From: Falciphora oryzae
Lineage: Eukaryota > Ascomycota > Sordariomycetes > Magnaporthales > Magnaporthaceae
DNA length: 64,000 nt
Direction of reading: 5' to 3'
Assembly: GCA_000733355.1 (NCBI GenBank)
Contig: JNVV01000010.1
Coordinates: 212,214 to 276,213, forward strand
In this document: positions 34,099 through 45,552 of the stretch, piece by piece
Layout of the letters: every line of letters begins with the position of its first letter
Numbering within the stretch: the stretch's first letter is position 1
Made by a program: the position numbers and the translations under genes
The notes under the pieces: model-generated
Databases searched by the model: none
What the model saw: the letters and a program-made list of their open reading frames with translations, nothing else
What the model was told of the DNA's origin: nothing

Positions 34099-37000
34099 CT
34101 ACCTCTTGTTGAAGTTCAAGAAGCGACTCTGTAGACAGGCAGTCAGCGGCGGCACTCATGATACGAGACGAGGCATCAATATGAAGGGGCGTGAGACTTA
34201 CAGCCAGGAACAGAATGACAATGTTGCTGCCCACAAAGGCGATAAAGATGCCGAGGTCGCGCCACCTGTTGACAAAGTCGAAGCCGAGCGGGACGTAGAA
34301 CTGGTCGCCGACCCTGAAGGCGCAGTAGTCGCAGCGCGAGGTGGAGCTGTTGTCGGCAATGTAGCCGTTGCCGCCGGCGCCGAAAAAGGGCCCCATGTAG
34401 TCGCCGCACGAGGTGCCGCTGGGCGGGGCGAACGAGTTGAGCTCCCAGGGCTGGCAGACGACGGGCAGCTGGTGCAGGGCCGTGGTGACCATACCGCCGA
34501 TGAGGCGGGTGAAGGGGTCGAGCTGGAACAGCCAGCGGTAGCCCTCGGGCATCTGGGTGGACGGGATGGTGACGCCGCAGAAGAGGGCGAAGGTGATCAT
34601 GATGAAGGGGTCGAACTGGCTCGAGATGAAGGTCGAGGGCGTCAGGGCCGACAGGGCCTGGCCCATGGTGACGGAGAAGACCTCGGTAACGAGCACGATG
34701 AGGAACTGGTAGCCCGCGCGCGCGCTCTCGACCTGGAAACCCGGCATGTAGTAGAGCGGCAGGAAGAAGCCGACGGCGCACAGGACCGAGTAGGGCATCT
34801 CGGCGATGAGCATGGCCATGGCGAAGGCATACTGGTTGTACATCTTGGACGACGACTCGCGGAAGAAGATGGCGCGCTTGATGTGGAACATGGCCTCGAT
34901 CTGGCTGATGACGAGCGCCGGCAGCACCGTGACCTGGAACATGACAAAGACCTTGTACTGCAGCGACGAGCGCGACTCGTCGAGCCGCAGGAACGTGAGC
35001 CCCGTCAGCAGCGCGATGACGACGTGGTTGAAGAAGCGCGTGAAGAGGTAGTTGGGCGACCGCCACAGCGAGATGTTGGTGCGGTTGATGACCACCCTGA
35101 GCTGGTGCGAGAAGGGCGACGCGTACTCGCGCTCGAGCCCGCGCCCCTTGCCGTCGCCGCCGCCCGCCAGCGCCTGCTGCCGCTCCTGCTTGAGCTGCGA
35201 GATGGTGTCCTTGATGTTGGCCAGCTCAGCCGAGTCCTCCCAGATGTCGGCCCAGTCGCGCGATCCAACCCGCGGCGCGCTGCCGGCTCCGATGGCCTCG
35301 AGCATGTACTCGGCCACGTTGTCCGTCGGCTTGGCCTCGGCGCCGTGGCGCTTGAGATAGGCGCGCAGCACCGACGCGTCGCGCCCGATGTCGCCAAAGT
35401 AGACGCAGCGCCCGCCACGCTGGAGCAGCAGCAGCCGGTCAAAGTTCTCGAAGAGCGCAGAGTTGGGCTGGTGGATGGTGCATAGGATGGCCTGGCCGGC
35501 GTTGGCCAGCTTCTTCAGGAAGCGCACGATGTTGAAAGCGCTCTGGCTGTCCAGTCCCGACGTTGGCTCGTCCAGGAAGAGAAGCAGCTCGGGCTTGGCC
35601 GCCAGCTCGACTCCGATCGTCACACGCTTGCGCTGCTCCACCGTCAGTCCGAATTCGGGAGAGCCGATGATACAGTCGGCCAGGTCCTCAAGCTCCAGCA
35701 GCGCGATGATGTCCTCGACGTAGCTGTACTTGTCCTCCTGCGGCGTCTCGAAGGGCTGCCTCAGGTCGGCCGAGAAGCGCAGGGCCTCGCGCACCGTCTG
35801 CGATGGATCGTGCATGTCGATCTGCTCAGCGTACGATGTCGACCGCTGGAACTGCTTGCCCGGCTTGACGCCGTCCACGAGGGTGTCGCCGCCGATGACG
35901 CCGATGTTCTTGCGCGCCGCGAGCACGTCCAGCAGCGTCGTCTTGCCAGCTCCCGAGGCTCCCATCAGCGCCGTCAGCTCGCCGGGTCGCACGTAGCCAA
36001 AAACGTCGCTGAGCAGCCTGCGCGTTCCGCCGGGCACCGGCACATCATAAGTCAGGTTCTCCCACGTCAGCACGCTCTTGGAGTCGATCTTGAGATCCTC
36101 CTGGTCCTCCTCGGCGCCCTTGGCCGCCCGCTTCGCCTCGAGCTTGGCCGTCAACTTCTCATTCAGCGCCTTCCTCTCGCCGTTGGGCTTCTGGTAGACG
36201 CGGGCCGCGTTTCCGCCCATGCCAAAGTTAATCAGCTCGCCGCAGACCACGTTCATGACGAGGAAGAAGACGATCAGCGCCGCCACGATGCCAAAGTTGC
36301 GCCAAATGTCCTCTGGGTTATACGAGAAGCCGGTGCGGATGTAGTCGGAGCCCGAGACGGCGAGCGTGCCTGGCTTGGATCCGGGCAGCGTGCAGACCTG
36401 GTGTGCCGGGTCGGTGAAGCCTGGCCCTGACGGTATCAGACTCTCAGCCGTGCACGTCATGTCTATGCGGCTAAACTCGTTCTCCATCATGGCGCTAAAC
36501 ATGAGGCCGAGCGGGTTAATCCAGAAGATCCAGCGCAACCACACCTGCTGAGACTGATACTGGATCAGATAGCCAGACGTGACGATGAGCAGTGTGATGG
36601 TGACGACGGCGAACTTGACGGCGTAGTCAAAATCGATCGAGACACAGCCGATAATGCGGAAGAAGAGCGTCATAGCGATGTTACCCGTCAGGATGAACAG
36701 GTAGAACATGAAGAAGGCTCCGGGTTCCCTGGCGAGGTTGGTCATGAAGTAGACGATGACGGAGAAGATGAGGATACGTGGCGCGCCAAACGCTTGATCG
36801 ACAAAGATCTGCCCGATCCAGAGGGCGCTGGGCCGATGGAAAGCATAAGCCTTGTGCTTGTTGACGATACCGCGGCCCAGCATGGTTGACCCGAGCTCGG
36901 AGAAGGCCTCGAACGCGTTGAAAAGCAGCGAGATGAACATGAGGCCGCCCTTGCTGAAAGCCGACGCCGACGTTTGACCGAGGTCGAGGTACAGAGTTCC

Positions 37001-38629
37001 GAGCACGACGGCGATGATGACGGTGCGGAACCACGAGAGGAACAGTGCCAGGCGGTCCTGCAGCTTGAGCACCGTCTGCCGCTTCATCAGGGCCCACACC
37101 TGCTGATGGAAGCCCACCGAGTAGACAGTCTTCTTGGCGCCGGTGCGCTTGCTCTCCTTGACAGCGATCTTGAAGTCCTCGTGCGTTTGCGTCTGGACCT
37201 TGAGCGACTCGCGGTAGTCAACCATCTCCTGGTCGAGGCGCTTTGAGATGCCGGACTTCTTGAAAGCCTGGGCGAGCGTGTCGGCACTATAGGGCGCATT
37301 CGCGGGCGAGTAGCCTTCGGCGTAGCCCCTTTCGTACTCGTCAGTGCAGCCAGTGACGTAGTCGGGCGTGGTCTGCCGCGGCCGGGACGCGAAGCCGAGT
37401 CCTTCGAAATAGGCTCGAGCCTCGGTGGCGGGGCCGAAATAGACCTGCTTCCCCGAGTCTATGACAAGCACCTTGTCAAAGAGGCTGTAGATGTTCTCGG
37501 AGGCCTGGTACAGCGATACAAAGGTTGCCGTCTTGTACAGGTTCGTCTGGACGCGGAGAGACTTGATGAAGTCGAGTGCGGTGCTTGCGTCGAGGCCGCG
37601 GGTGCTGTTGTCCCAAGAGAGGATCGAGGCCTCGGTGATCATCATCTCGGCGACCGAGACGCGCTTCCTCTCGCCACCCGAGACACCGCGCACAAGGGCG
37701 CCGCCGACGACGGTGTGGCGCGTGTGCTCGATGTTGAACATCTTGAGCAGCATCGTGATGACGTTTTCCTTGAACTGAGACCTGGTGATTCCAGCAGGCA
37801 GCTTGGCTGGGATCTTGGTGTCGAGTGCGAACCCGAGCGTCTGCTCAACCGTGAGGGTCGCGTGGTGAATGTCGTCCTCCTGGTTGTACACGGCCTCCTG
37901 GCGGTACGCCTTGAACTCGTCGGCGGTGAAGGGGCCGTAGCGCACGTCGCCAGTGACGCCGGTGTAGCCATAGCGCTGGTTCGTGATGGTCTTGAGGAAT
38001 GTTGTGCAGCCAGAGCCCGGCTTCCCCAGCACGAGCACCGTCTCGCCGGGCTTGCAGACGCCGCGGAAGTTGTCGAGGAGGGTGGCCTCGGTGCCCTTGG
38101 CACCCATGCCGAGCATATTCTTGATGGGCGTCAACACGTCGAAGAAGCCGAGGACGACGTCGGGGAAGGTCTGGACAAAATTGGACATGCCACCCATGCC
38201 CTTGACTGTAAAGTCGTCCCAGTAGACGCCGATATGCTTGGGGCGGATGCCAGCCTCGCGCTGGGCAGCGATGCCGCCGCGCATGTAAGCCTCCAGGTCA
38301 AACCTCTCACTCTCCGACGTCGAAGACTGGTCTAGGTCGGCCCCGGTTTTCTCGACATCATGCTGGTGCTGGGACGACCGGCTCCTGACGCGGCTGGCCC
38401 TCGAAAGGCCCGTGAGTTCGCGCTGCAGCTCGGCGAAGTCGGCTTCTGCCTGCTTGATAGAGACCCCTGACCCTACGTTGGAGGTGCCGTTTGGGTTGTT
38501 GCGCCGCGCCTCCTCGCGCATTTCCTCGAGGTTCGTCCTAGACGACGAAGCAAGCGAGTTCGCCGAGGCAGTCGCCTGCGTTGCAGGCATATCCCTCCCC
38601 TCCTCGTCGTCCTTGGAGTGATCCGCCAT
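34099..38629 (-). CDS. PDR-type (ABCG full-size) multidrug ABC transporter
   Basis: A plasma-membrane drug efflux pump of the fungal pleiotropic drug resistance class, with (NBD-TMD)2 order. Exons 34202-38629 and 34099-34128, about 1485 aa. The terminal 73-nt intron (GTAAGT donor, GCTGAC branch, TACAG acceptor) replaces an unrelated 52-residue read-through tail with SRFLNFNKR. NBD1: degenerate Walker A GKPGSGCTT (residues 202-210, Cys for Lys), VSGGE signature and ILSWDNSTRGLD. NBD2: canonical Walker A GASGAGKTT (~889), degenerate signature LTVEQRKR, and LLLFLDEPTSGLD. This asymmetric pattern is normal for PDR pumps. Two hydrophobic domains follow the NBDs, the second with a Cys-containing extracellular loop. 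Its long 3.4-kb upstream region could hold inducible control sites. Confidence 0.95.
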
Positions 38630-40412
38630 CGTGACAAGAGTACCTCACCAGTCGCGGCCACTCTAGTGTGCCGACGCGCGGCCGTTGCCTGTGGGAGAGG
38701 AGACAGAGGAGAGCAAAGAAACCAGCAACAAGAGTGAGGGAATAAAACAACAATAACAAAAAAGTGGAATGCGGACCCACGCCCCAAGTTTGCTGGGCGG
38801 GAAGCGCAAGATGACGGATGGAGGCCCGTCGACGGCAACTCTCTGCGACTGCAGTCTTGGACGGTGCCGACAGCCCTGCTTCTTCGCTCAGATGCCGGTC
38901 TCGAAGAAGGACGAGAACAGCCGAGCAGGCCCCAACAGCCACACGCTCTGGGCCTGAAGGAAAGGTAATAGGGGCAAGGCCGTGACGGACAACACAAGCC
39001 AGACGAGGCCGGCAGCCTGTGATGGGGGCTCTGGGAGGATATGTATGTGCATCAGCACGAGGCAGGCAGGGGCACAGCAGCGGGCCTGTGGACCCCTTGG
39101 CCAAGCTGGTATTATTTCTAAGACTCGGAGATAACGGACAGAGGCTCGCTCCAGGCCCGCTGCCAAGACGAGAAGAAGCAAACAGGCAGTGGAAGTGCGA
39201 CGATCACGTCAAGTGATAACGTTGACGGGCAAGGATGTGTTTGTCGGAGCACTACCGCGCTAGCCGTGCGTGCGGAGCAGGGAAGCCGACAAACAACCGA
39301 CGGCCCAACATGATGGCGGCGCAGCAGATCGAGGAAACATAATTACTACTCAGTATGACGGGAAATGATCGAGTCTTGGTTGTCCCGTCGTGGTTTTCGC
39401 GGGACCCTCCCAACGGCGGGCGGCGGCCCTGGCCGACCCACCCGATTCCCCTGGGTAAGGCATCGCCAAGACCATACCGCATTTGTAATCCTGCCCGCGC
39501 CTTTGCGATTTGGCGACCGGAGTGTGCGAAAAAGTCCCGATGCCGTCTGGTGCTGGTGGCCTAGAGTCCGAGGGGGCATCAGCAACGACCAGCGCGCCGT
39601 TTTGGCGGGTCTGGCCACTCTCACGCTCCACTCCTCCCCCACTCGGACGGGATCCTTGGGCCCACCCTCAGATGCCCAGCGAGCCTCGGCTGAGTGCTGG
39701 GCTGGAAAGACGGGAATCCACGGTGTGGTGTTGATTGATTCGGATCCAAGGAGACGAGCAGGCTCGTACCGTGCCCTGCTACCCCACTTGAGGATGAAAG
39801 AATATTCGAGATGACCCAAAGAGGAATCTCGACCAAACAAACAAGACGACCGCAGGGCAATGGTGAGCTTCCCCTACGTGTAGGCCACAACCGTCAGCTG
39901 CCGCACAAGAGAACCGACATGGCGAGGGTTGTTTGATACTGGCCCAGAATATTCGACATTTCGAGCGGGTTTGCCGCCCCCAGCGCTGACCCTGCGGCCG
40001 GTTCTAGAGCTTGACGTCAAGCTTATTGGCGTGACTCAGGCCGCGCGCATCGCATCGTGCTGTGATCAAGTCTGCAGCCGGGATCTGGATTGCAGGCAAT
40101 TGGGGGAGAGGGGGGAGTCCCTCAAGCATCCAGTCATCCGGTGAGCAAAACGGAGGGGCCAGGGAATGACGCGGAAGACTTGGCTGCATGCTGCCCGCCG
40201 TGAGGCTGTGGAAAATACCTCTTCCAGGTAGGTACACATGCGTTTACCCCCATAGTAGGTGAATACACGATGGCGAGGTGTGTTGTGCGTTGCGGTGATC
40301 CCGACATGTCTTTGTGTGGAATGTGTACATTCTTGACAAAGTTACGGTGCACAGATATCCGAGATCCGTCTTGAACCTGGCACCCAGCCAGCCAGCCTGT
40401 TCCTGACAGCAC

Positions 40413-40413
<1 letters not shown>

Positions 40414-40455
<42 letters not shown>
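40414..40455. repeat. Poly(A) run of 42
   Basis: An uninterrupted A42 homopolymer lies between genes. The 9-mer GGTGCACAG occurs on both sides (about 40347 and 40499). That could be chance or a weak flanking duplication. Confidence 0.9.
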
Positions 40456-40456
<1 letters not shown>

Positions 40457-40741
40457 ATTTCTCGGAGACGGGCTGATTACTTATTAGCACGGTTTTAAGG
40501 TGCACAGTCTCCGGGTTCGATCGATTGCTTCCCTTACAGAGCGACCAATCGCGGCCCCCACGCCAGCCTTCTTGCTCGTGCGCGTCCCCACTGCCTTGTT
40601 TCGTTTCGCCCACTCCCTCAGGGTTGCTCCATCTCTCCACTGGGGCCGGGGCTCCGGGTCTGCCGCCCCGACTCCGACACTCGCGGTGTCACGCTGTCGC
40701 CGAGATAGCTAGGCAGTCGACATGCATGACTCCGCGTGTAT

Positions 40742-40900
40742 CTGTTGGCGGGCTCATTACTACCTATGGTTTCGCTTTTTTTTTTTTTTTTTTTTTTTTC
40801 CCGCTTATCAGAGCAACCGCACCAGGCACGCAAAAGAAAAAAAAAAAAAAAAGAAAAAAGGCAAAACCAAAACCATATGTAGTAATAAGCCCGCCAACAG
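40742..40900. repeat. 159-bp snap-back (hairpin) repeat
   Basis: Arms 40742-40772 (CTGTTGGCGGGCTCATTACT...) and 40870-40900 are reverse complements at 29 of 31 positions. Inside them lie a T24 run (40776-40799) and a matching A-rich run (about 40832-40859), so the whole unit can fold into a long stem with a ~30-nt loop. It has no coding capacity. It may be a small MITE or a decayed foldback element. No clear target-site duplication is visible. Confidence 0.75.
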
Positions 40901-42058
40901 GAGGGCAGCATGGCCCAGGGCCTGGCCGACACGTGGCGGCGCCATGCATGGGCACCTGCACAACAGCCTTGGTGCTTGCGTGATGCCGATGGAATGCCGG
41001 GGTTACATGGACCTAGCTGCAAAGTTGCACCATGGCAGTCAGGCTGCGGACAACTTGCAGTCTGGAGTCTAGACTCTGCCTTGCCTCGTGTATGGGTGGT
41101 GGTGTGTCGACCACGACTGTCTGGCCGCGGCGTCGAGTTTCATCAGTCACCTATCAGCACCACGATGTGCCTGTAAGCACCCGGTGGGCAACAACTTGCA
41201 GGTCTTGGGGGGCAGGATGGGAGGTGATAAGCACGCCTTGTGGAGGAAGGCCACCTCAGATGCGACGCGCACACATGATAGGAAATAACCTGGCTTAGCA
41301 GCAGAGGACCCTGAATCAAATTAGTAATGGAGGGCTTCGCGTTGCTGAGTACCGAGCCTGATGCAGATCTGGGCAGTGGGGAAGCGCTCAGTTGGGACCA
41401 GTTTGCCGTCTTGTAGAATTACGCAGTCTATTTGTTCGTCAGCTCTCTTTGCCCGCCGCCAGCCAGGATGGAACAAGAAGCAAAGTGAGAAGACCAAGAA
41501 AGAAGTAGAGGGTGGGAAAGGGCACAGAAACAGCCCGGCCGAGAACCAACCAGACACCTAGGCCAGGCCTCTGGATGAGCTCCGCGCCGTCTCTCCTCCC
41601 TCCGCGCTCCCACCTTTTCTGCACAAGAAGGAACAAAGCTTTAAAGGCCCCTCCGTTTAACGCAACGCCAATATCATACATTTTGTACCAGCAACACGTA
41701 GTGTATGGTAGAGACACGCACCCAAAAGCCGGCCAAGACCAACCTACAATGATGCATCGAGATGTGGGTAGTTGCGCAATGAGCAGCAGGCAAAACGCCG
41801 ACCAATGCAAACGAAACACCAGTAATCATAAGAAGAAAGAGGAAGCAAAGAGGACAAAGAAAGAGAGGAGGGAAAGGCTCTACCCCACCCACGCGCTCTT
41901 CCTCTCTTTGTTTGCGCTCCAGTATGAGTATCACAAGATGTTCGAGACGGATTGAGACAACCATGACATCAGCACCCGTCCGTCACGTCACGATAGTCGT
42001 CCGTGTAGCAAGACAGGGGGCGGGAAAGCAGACCGGGCCCAGAGGGCTGTGAATCCAG

Positions 42059-43231
42059 TCATAGTTCTGACTCGGCGCCGTTAGCCTCTACTGTCATTGG
42101 GCTCCCGTTCTGTCGCCTCTGCTGCTGCTGTTGCTGGCGAAGACGTGAGTTTCCCGGTGGTCGTCGCCGTGTCGCCAGGCGCCCATTGCCATTGCCAGTG
42201 CCGCCACCGTTCATATTCATGCTCTCGTCGTCGTCGTCCGAGTCGGGCTGTTCCTCGGCGAAACGGCGGGCCTCGTCTAGCTCGTTGACCACGTCGTCGG
42301 GCTTGTCGCGCAGCCACTGCATGCGGGGCCCAGAGCGCGCCATTTCGGACACGCGGAAACCGTAGATGCGAGGCTCGTAGATCTTGCCGCGCCCTAGGCC
42401 CGGCGCGACGTTGCGCGCGTGCATGCCATTGACCATGCTGCCGCCGCCATCGTCTGTCAGACGCATGCTGCTGCCCGAGTGCGAGCCCGCCAGCACGTCT
42501 GCCCCGTGCTTGCTCAGGTCAAACTCGGGAAAGGTGAGCAGGAAAAGCGCGCCAAAGGTCCGGCCAAAGAATGCGCCGTCGACTGTCTGGAAGCGGCTGT
42601 TGGGCGGGACGTAGACGTCCAGGCATGACGGGCAGAACAGCTTGACGGTGCCGGATCCCGGAATGTCCGATAGACCGACGGGCAGGGTCCTAGCCATGCC
42701 GCAGTTGGTCCGCGGGCAGTGGCCAAAGTGGCCGAGCTCGTACTTCTCCGACATCTGCTGTATTCCCGCCCGCGAGCATATAAACCTCTGGTGGATCAGG
42801 CCGTACAGCAGCTCGGCCGAGGACTCGATGACTGATAGGTCGCTCGCTATGCGGCTGTGGTGCCGTCGCTCGCCGTGATGCCTCGAGCCGCCAGCATCGC
42901 CAGATTCGTCTATCTCGTCCTCCTCGTCTTCCTCCTCATCGTCTTCATCCTCCTCGGGCTCGACGTCCAATATCATCTACGAGCGCACAGATGGCGGCCG
43001 AGGTGAGCTTCTCTCTCAAGACAAGGGTGACATATGGCGGACGCGCCGCACGGGCACGGCAAAATAACTTACCTCCAGGGCCTCCTTGTACATGGGGACC
43101 TGTGTCTGCAGGCCGGTCAAGTTGAAGTCATCCTCAATAAACTCCTCCGACACCTCGGCGAAGTACTCGTGGCCAATCAGATTGCAGAAGGAGGATATCC
43201 ATGATTCTGGGGTCCCCGAGGACGACGACAT
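42059..43231 (-). CDS. CKB1: Casein kinase II regulatory (beta) subunit
   Basis: The beta dimer scaffolds the CK2 holoenzyme and sets substrate choice. Exons 43073-43231 and 42059-42976 (358 aa) join across a 96-nt intron (GTAAGT, CGTAG). The start MSSSSGTPESWISSFCNLIG and acidic EVSEEFIEDDFNLTGL block are typical of CK2 beta. After an acidic insert (DEDDEEEDEEDEID) come the helical domain (YGLIHQRFICSRAGI) and the zinc ribbon: CPRTNC and CPSC around LPVGLSDIPG and FCPSCLDVY, which form the dimer interface. A basic/Gln-rich, disordered C-terminal extension (~60 residues with a Q6 run) goes beyond animal CK2 beta, as in other filamentous fungi. Which of the two fungal beta paralogues it is remains an inference from the acidic insert. 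Confidence 0.94.
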
Positions 43232-43932
43232 GATGGACGGCGCGGTGCTGTCGTGGCGAGGGTGGCGGCGGGAAAAGCGTCTCACGGGGTTGGGAGGTCG
43301 TCGGCGACAAGGCCCCTGCGTGCCTTTCGTTGCGGGAGAAGGCGAAGAGGGCTGGGCTTGCTTTGCCTGGAAGGGGAGGCGGATGAATTCCCGAGGCCGG
43401 ACGCGCGCTTCGTGATGTTCAGCGGGGTAATTGTGCAGGCATGATCGTCTCGACTAGGGCGTGAATGAGGCTGTTCGGTGTGGTCCGCCGGCAAGGCTCT
43501 GGCGGACGCGGCTACGATGGCAGGCTGCCAGGGCCTTAGGGTCGCGGCGGGGGTCTTGCAAAGGCAGGTATGATAGCTCCCTTTTTGTCTCCAGCTGTGT
43601 CGCGTTTGCGCCGTGAGGTTTTGCTCTGGAAGAAATCCTGCCCGTTTTGGGTCGACTTGCCATGGATGGATGGATGGTGGGCGGTGTGGCCCGTGCAGCG
43701 AGGTTCGATGATGGCCGTGTCACGTGCGTTATCTCCTTCGTTTTGATTTTTGTATCCCCTTTTTTTTTTTTAGTTATATTTTCTTTTTATTTCTCGGGCA
43801 ACCTGGTCAATCCGTCAAAAGCACCTTGACCAACGAGCGGAACCTGCTCCCTGTGCGCTGTAGGTCTGAGGGAGTGGGAGAGAAAAGGTGAGGGAGTTAC
43901 GATATATGGGGAAGAGAATGGAACGGAAATGA

Positions 43933-43979
<47 letters not shown>

Positions 43980-44139
43980 AGATCGATACGGACTAGACAG
44001 ATCCGATAACAAGCCAGGCAATCCCCCAGAATCCTCGTTGACACCTCCTAATTTTCGCTCGCACACTTCATGGACCTTCTCTCCACCCGGACTTCGCATC
44101 TCATCCTTTGACCTACTCTTAGACCCTCGCTCTACGGGC
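43232..44139. promoter_or_regulatory. Shared upstream region of CKB1 and the JmjC gene
   Basis: About 0.9 kb between divergent starts. It includes the A44 run and T-rich tracts near 43760-43771. A short frame starting at ATG 44069 could act as an upstream ORF for the JmjC gene. No other gene is visible. Confidence 0.45.
43934..43977. repeat. Poly(A) run of 44
   Basis: An uninterrupted A44 homopolymer in the divergent CKB1/JmjC upstream region. Such runs can exclude nucleosomes in fungal promoters. The exact length is unreliable in most sequencing methods. Confidence 0.9.
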
Positions 44140-45222
44140 ATGCGTTCTGTCCCGTGGCGGTATCTTGGCCGGCATCTCGCCGGCTCGTCTCCCCGAAGCA
44201 AGTTCACTGTCACTTTGGAGCAATTCAGAGACCAATACTTTATGCCAGAACTGCCCCTGATCATCGAACAGGTTCAGCAATCTCCCAGCCATCATCGGGA
44301 TTCGCTTAGCCCTTCCTTTCCCAGGGTCCACAGCCTTTGGTTCAATAACTCTCGCTTCGCGTCTGCCGAGCTCAGCGAGGCCGAAGACGTGACATCGGAA
44401 AAGACATGCTTGAATGAAAGCCAATTCGGCCCCCGTCTGCAACAGGATGCCGTTGCTTCAACACACCTCCCCTATGAACTTATGGTCTCGCCTCGGGACC
44501 TCGACGTCCTGCAAGAATTCGGCTCGTGGATTCGCACGCTCAAAAACGACGACCATGCAACCTTGATCGCCGACACAATTGCTCGGGCTATTTCTGAAGG
44601 CCCGCTGCTGGGAGGTGGCGATGCTGGTGGCCCTCGGATGGTCCGGTTCGAAGCACCTCTCAGGCTACTTTCCCTGGCATGTTCGTTTAACCATGCCAGA
44701 AGCTGCACCCGCGGCTCAACGCCGCTGCGTCGTCTCTATATAGCCCAGGCCCCCATCTTGGATCTTCCCCAGGAGCTGCAAGGGGACTTGCCCGTTCCTG
44801 AGCTTGTCCTCCAGGCGGGAAAGGGTGATTTATATAGCACTAGCATATGGATGGGCTTGGCGCCGACGTATTCGCCTTGGCATCGCGACCCCAACCCCAA
44901 CCTATTTCACCAGTTACGCGGCGGCAAGGCGTTTAGGATCATGCCTCCGGCTCCGGGTGAGCAGATTTTTAGGGAAGTTCAATCACGCATTGGGTTGGCC
45001 TCCAACCCCCGAATCCGAACCATGGGCATGTTCCAGGGTGCCGAGGCGTCCGCTCTCCGGGAAGCCATCTGGGGACCGACGTCAGGGCGCCTCTCAGAGC
45101 TTCTCGAGGCACGGTTACGTCCCGGAACCAGCTTGTTCCTCCCCAAAGGCTGGTGGCATAGCGTCCGGAGCGAATCGGAGGATGGGGCGCTGAACGCTTC
45201 TGTCAATTTTTGGTTCCGATGA
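44140..45222 (+). CDS. JmjC/cupin-8 domain protein
   Basis: A single-exon gene of 360 aa. The C-terminal half looks like a cupin-8/JmjC 2-oxoglutarate- and Fe(II)-dependent oxygenase: SPWHRDPNPN supplies the HxD metal pair, LRGGKAFRIMPP the strand after it, and LPKGWWHSVRS the distal histidine, ending in ASVNFWFR. The N-terminus is Arg-rich and free of acidic residues for about 20 residues (MRSVPWRYLGRHLAGSSPRS), which could be a mitochondrial presequence. I start at the first in-frame ATG; the frame is open 102 nt further upstream without an ATG. Substrate unknown: relatives include protein and tRNA hydroxylases. It is more likely a small JmjC hydroxylase than a histone demethylase, since there is no PHD, JmjN or zinc module. 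Confidence 0.82.
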   Translation: MRSVPWRYLGRHLAGSSPRSKFTVTLEQFRDQYFMPELPLIIEQVQQSPSHHRDSLSPSFPRVHSLWFNNSRFASAELSEAEDVTSEKTCLNESQFGPRLQQDAVASTHLPYELMVSPRDLDVLQEFGSWIRTLKNDDHATLIADTIARAISEGPLLGGGDAGGPRMVRFEAPLRLLSLACSFNHARSCTRGSTPLRRLYIAQAPILDLPQELQGDLPVPELVLQAGKGDLYSTSIWMGLAPTYSPWHRDPNPNLFHQLRGGKAFRIMPPAPGEQIFREVQSRIGLASNPRIRTMGMFQGAEASALREAIWGPTSGRLSELLEARLRPGTSLFLPKGWWHSVRSESEDGALNASVNFWFR

Positions 45223-45552
45223 CCGGTGTCACTTCGAGAGGCTAGTTTGGCGGGTGATATCATTCGTATTTAAAAGTCTATCTGGGGTGCAGCAACCTAA
45301 GATCGCCGGCAAGAACCCATCACTCATTACCAGGTTTCGCTACCATAGAAGACGGTGAGAGCGTCACCATGGGGAGAGGGGTCGATCGAAGAACACCGTT
45401 GCCGCCAATACCTCTCGCAATTCCAATCTCCCGGGACGCCCGCACACTCGGGCTCGCCTAAAGCACATCTAACTCTTCCTCTCTATGTTTCGTTCGCGGA
45501 AACGCACGCAAAGGATCTCGTAAAAGAATTGGTGTCGCCAGGTAGGCAAAGT
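45223..45552. other. Intergenic region between convergent JmjC and Vip1-like genes
   Basis: A 330-bp stretch containing both 3' ends. No frame or repeat of note. Confidence 0.5.

Larger units (their letters stand above)
38630..42058. other. 3.4-kb intergenic region upstream of the ABC transporter
   Basis: No gene could be supported; frames here are short, overlapping and Arg/Ser-rich. It contains an A42 run, a 159-bp hairpin repeat and a CCAGGTAGGTACAC tract near 40228. The part next to the transporter start is probably its promoter. Confidence 0.45.

Noticed and set aside
34085..35485. 466-codon plus-strand frame opposite the ABC transporter
   Set aside because: Antisense shadow of a GC-rich transporter exon; composition is Glu/Asp/Arg/Val low-complexity with no recognisable fold.
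40495..40530. GGGTTCGATCGATTG resembling a tRNA B box
   Set aside because: No matching A box, acceptor stem or anticodon arm at the proper spacing.
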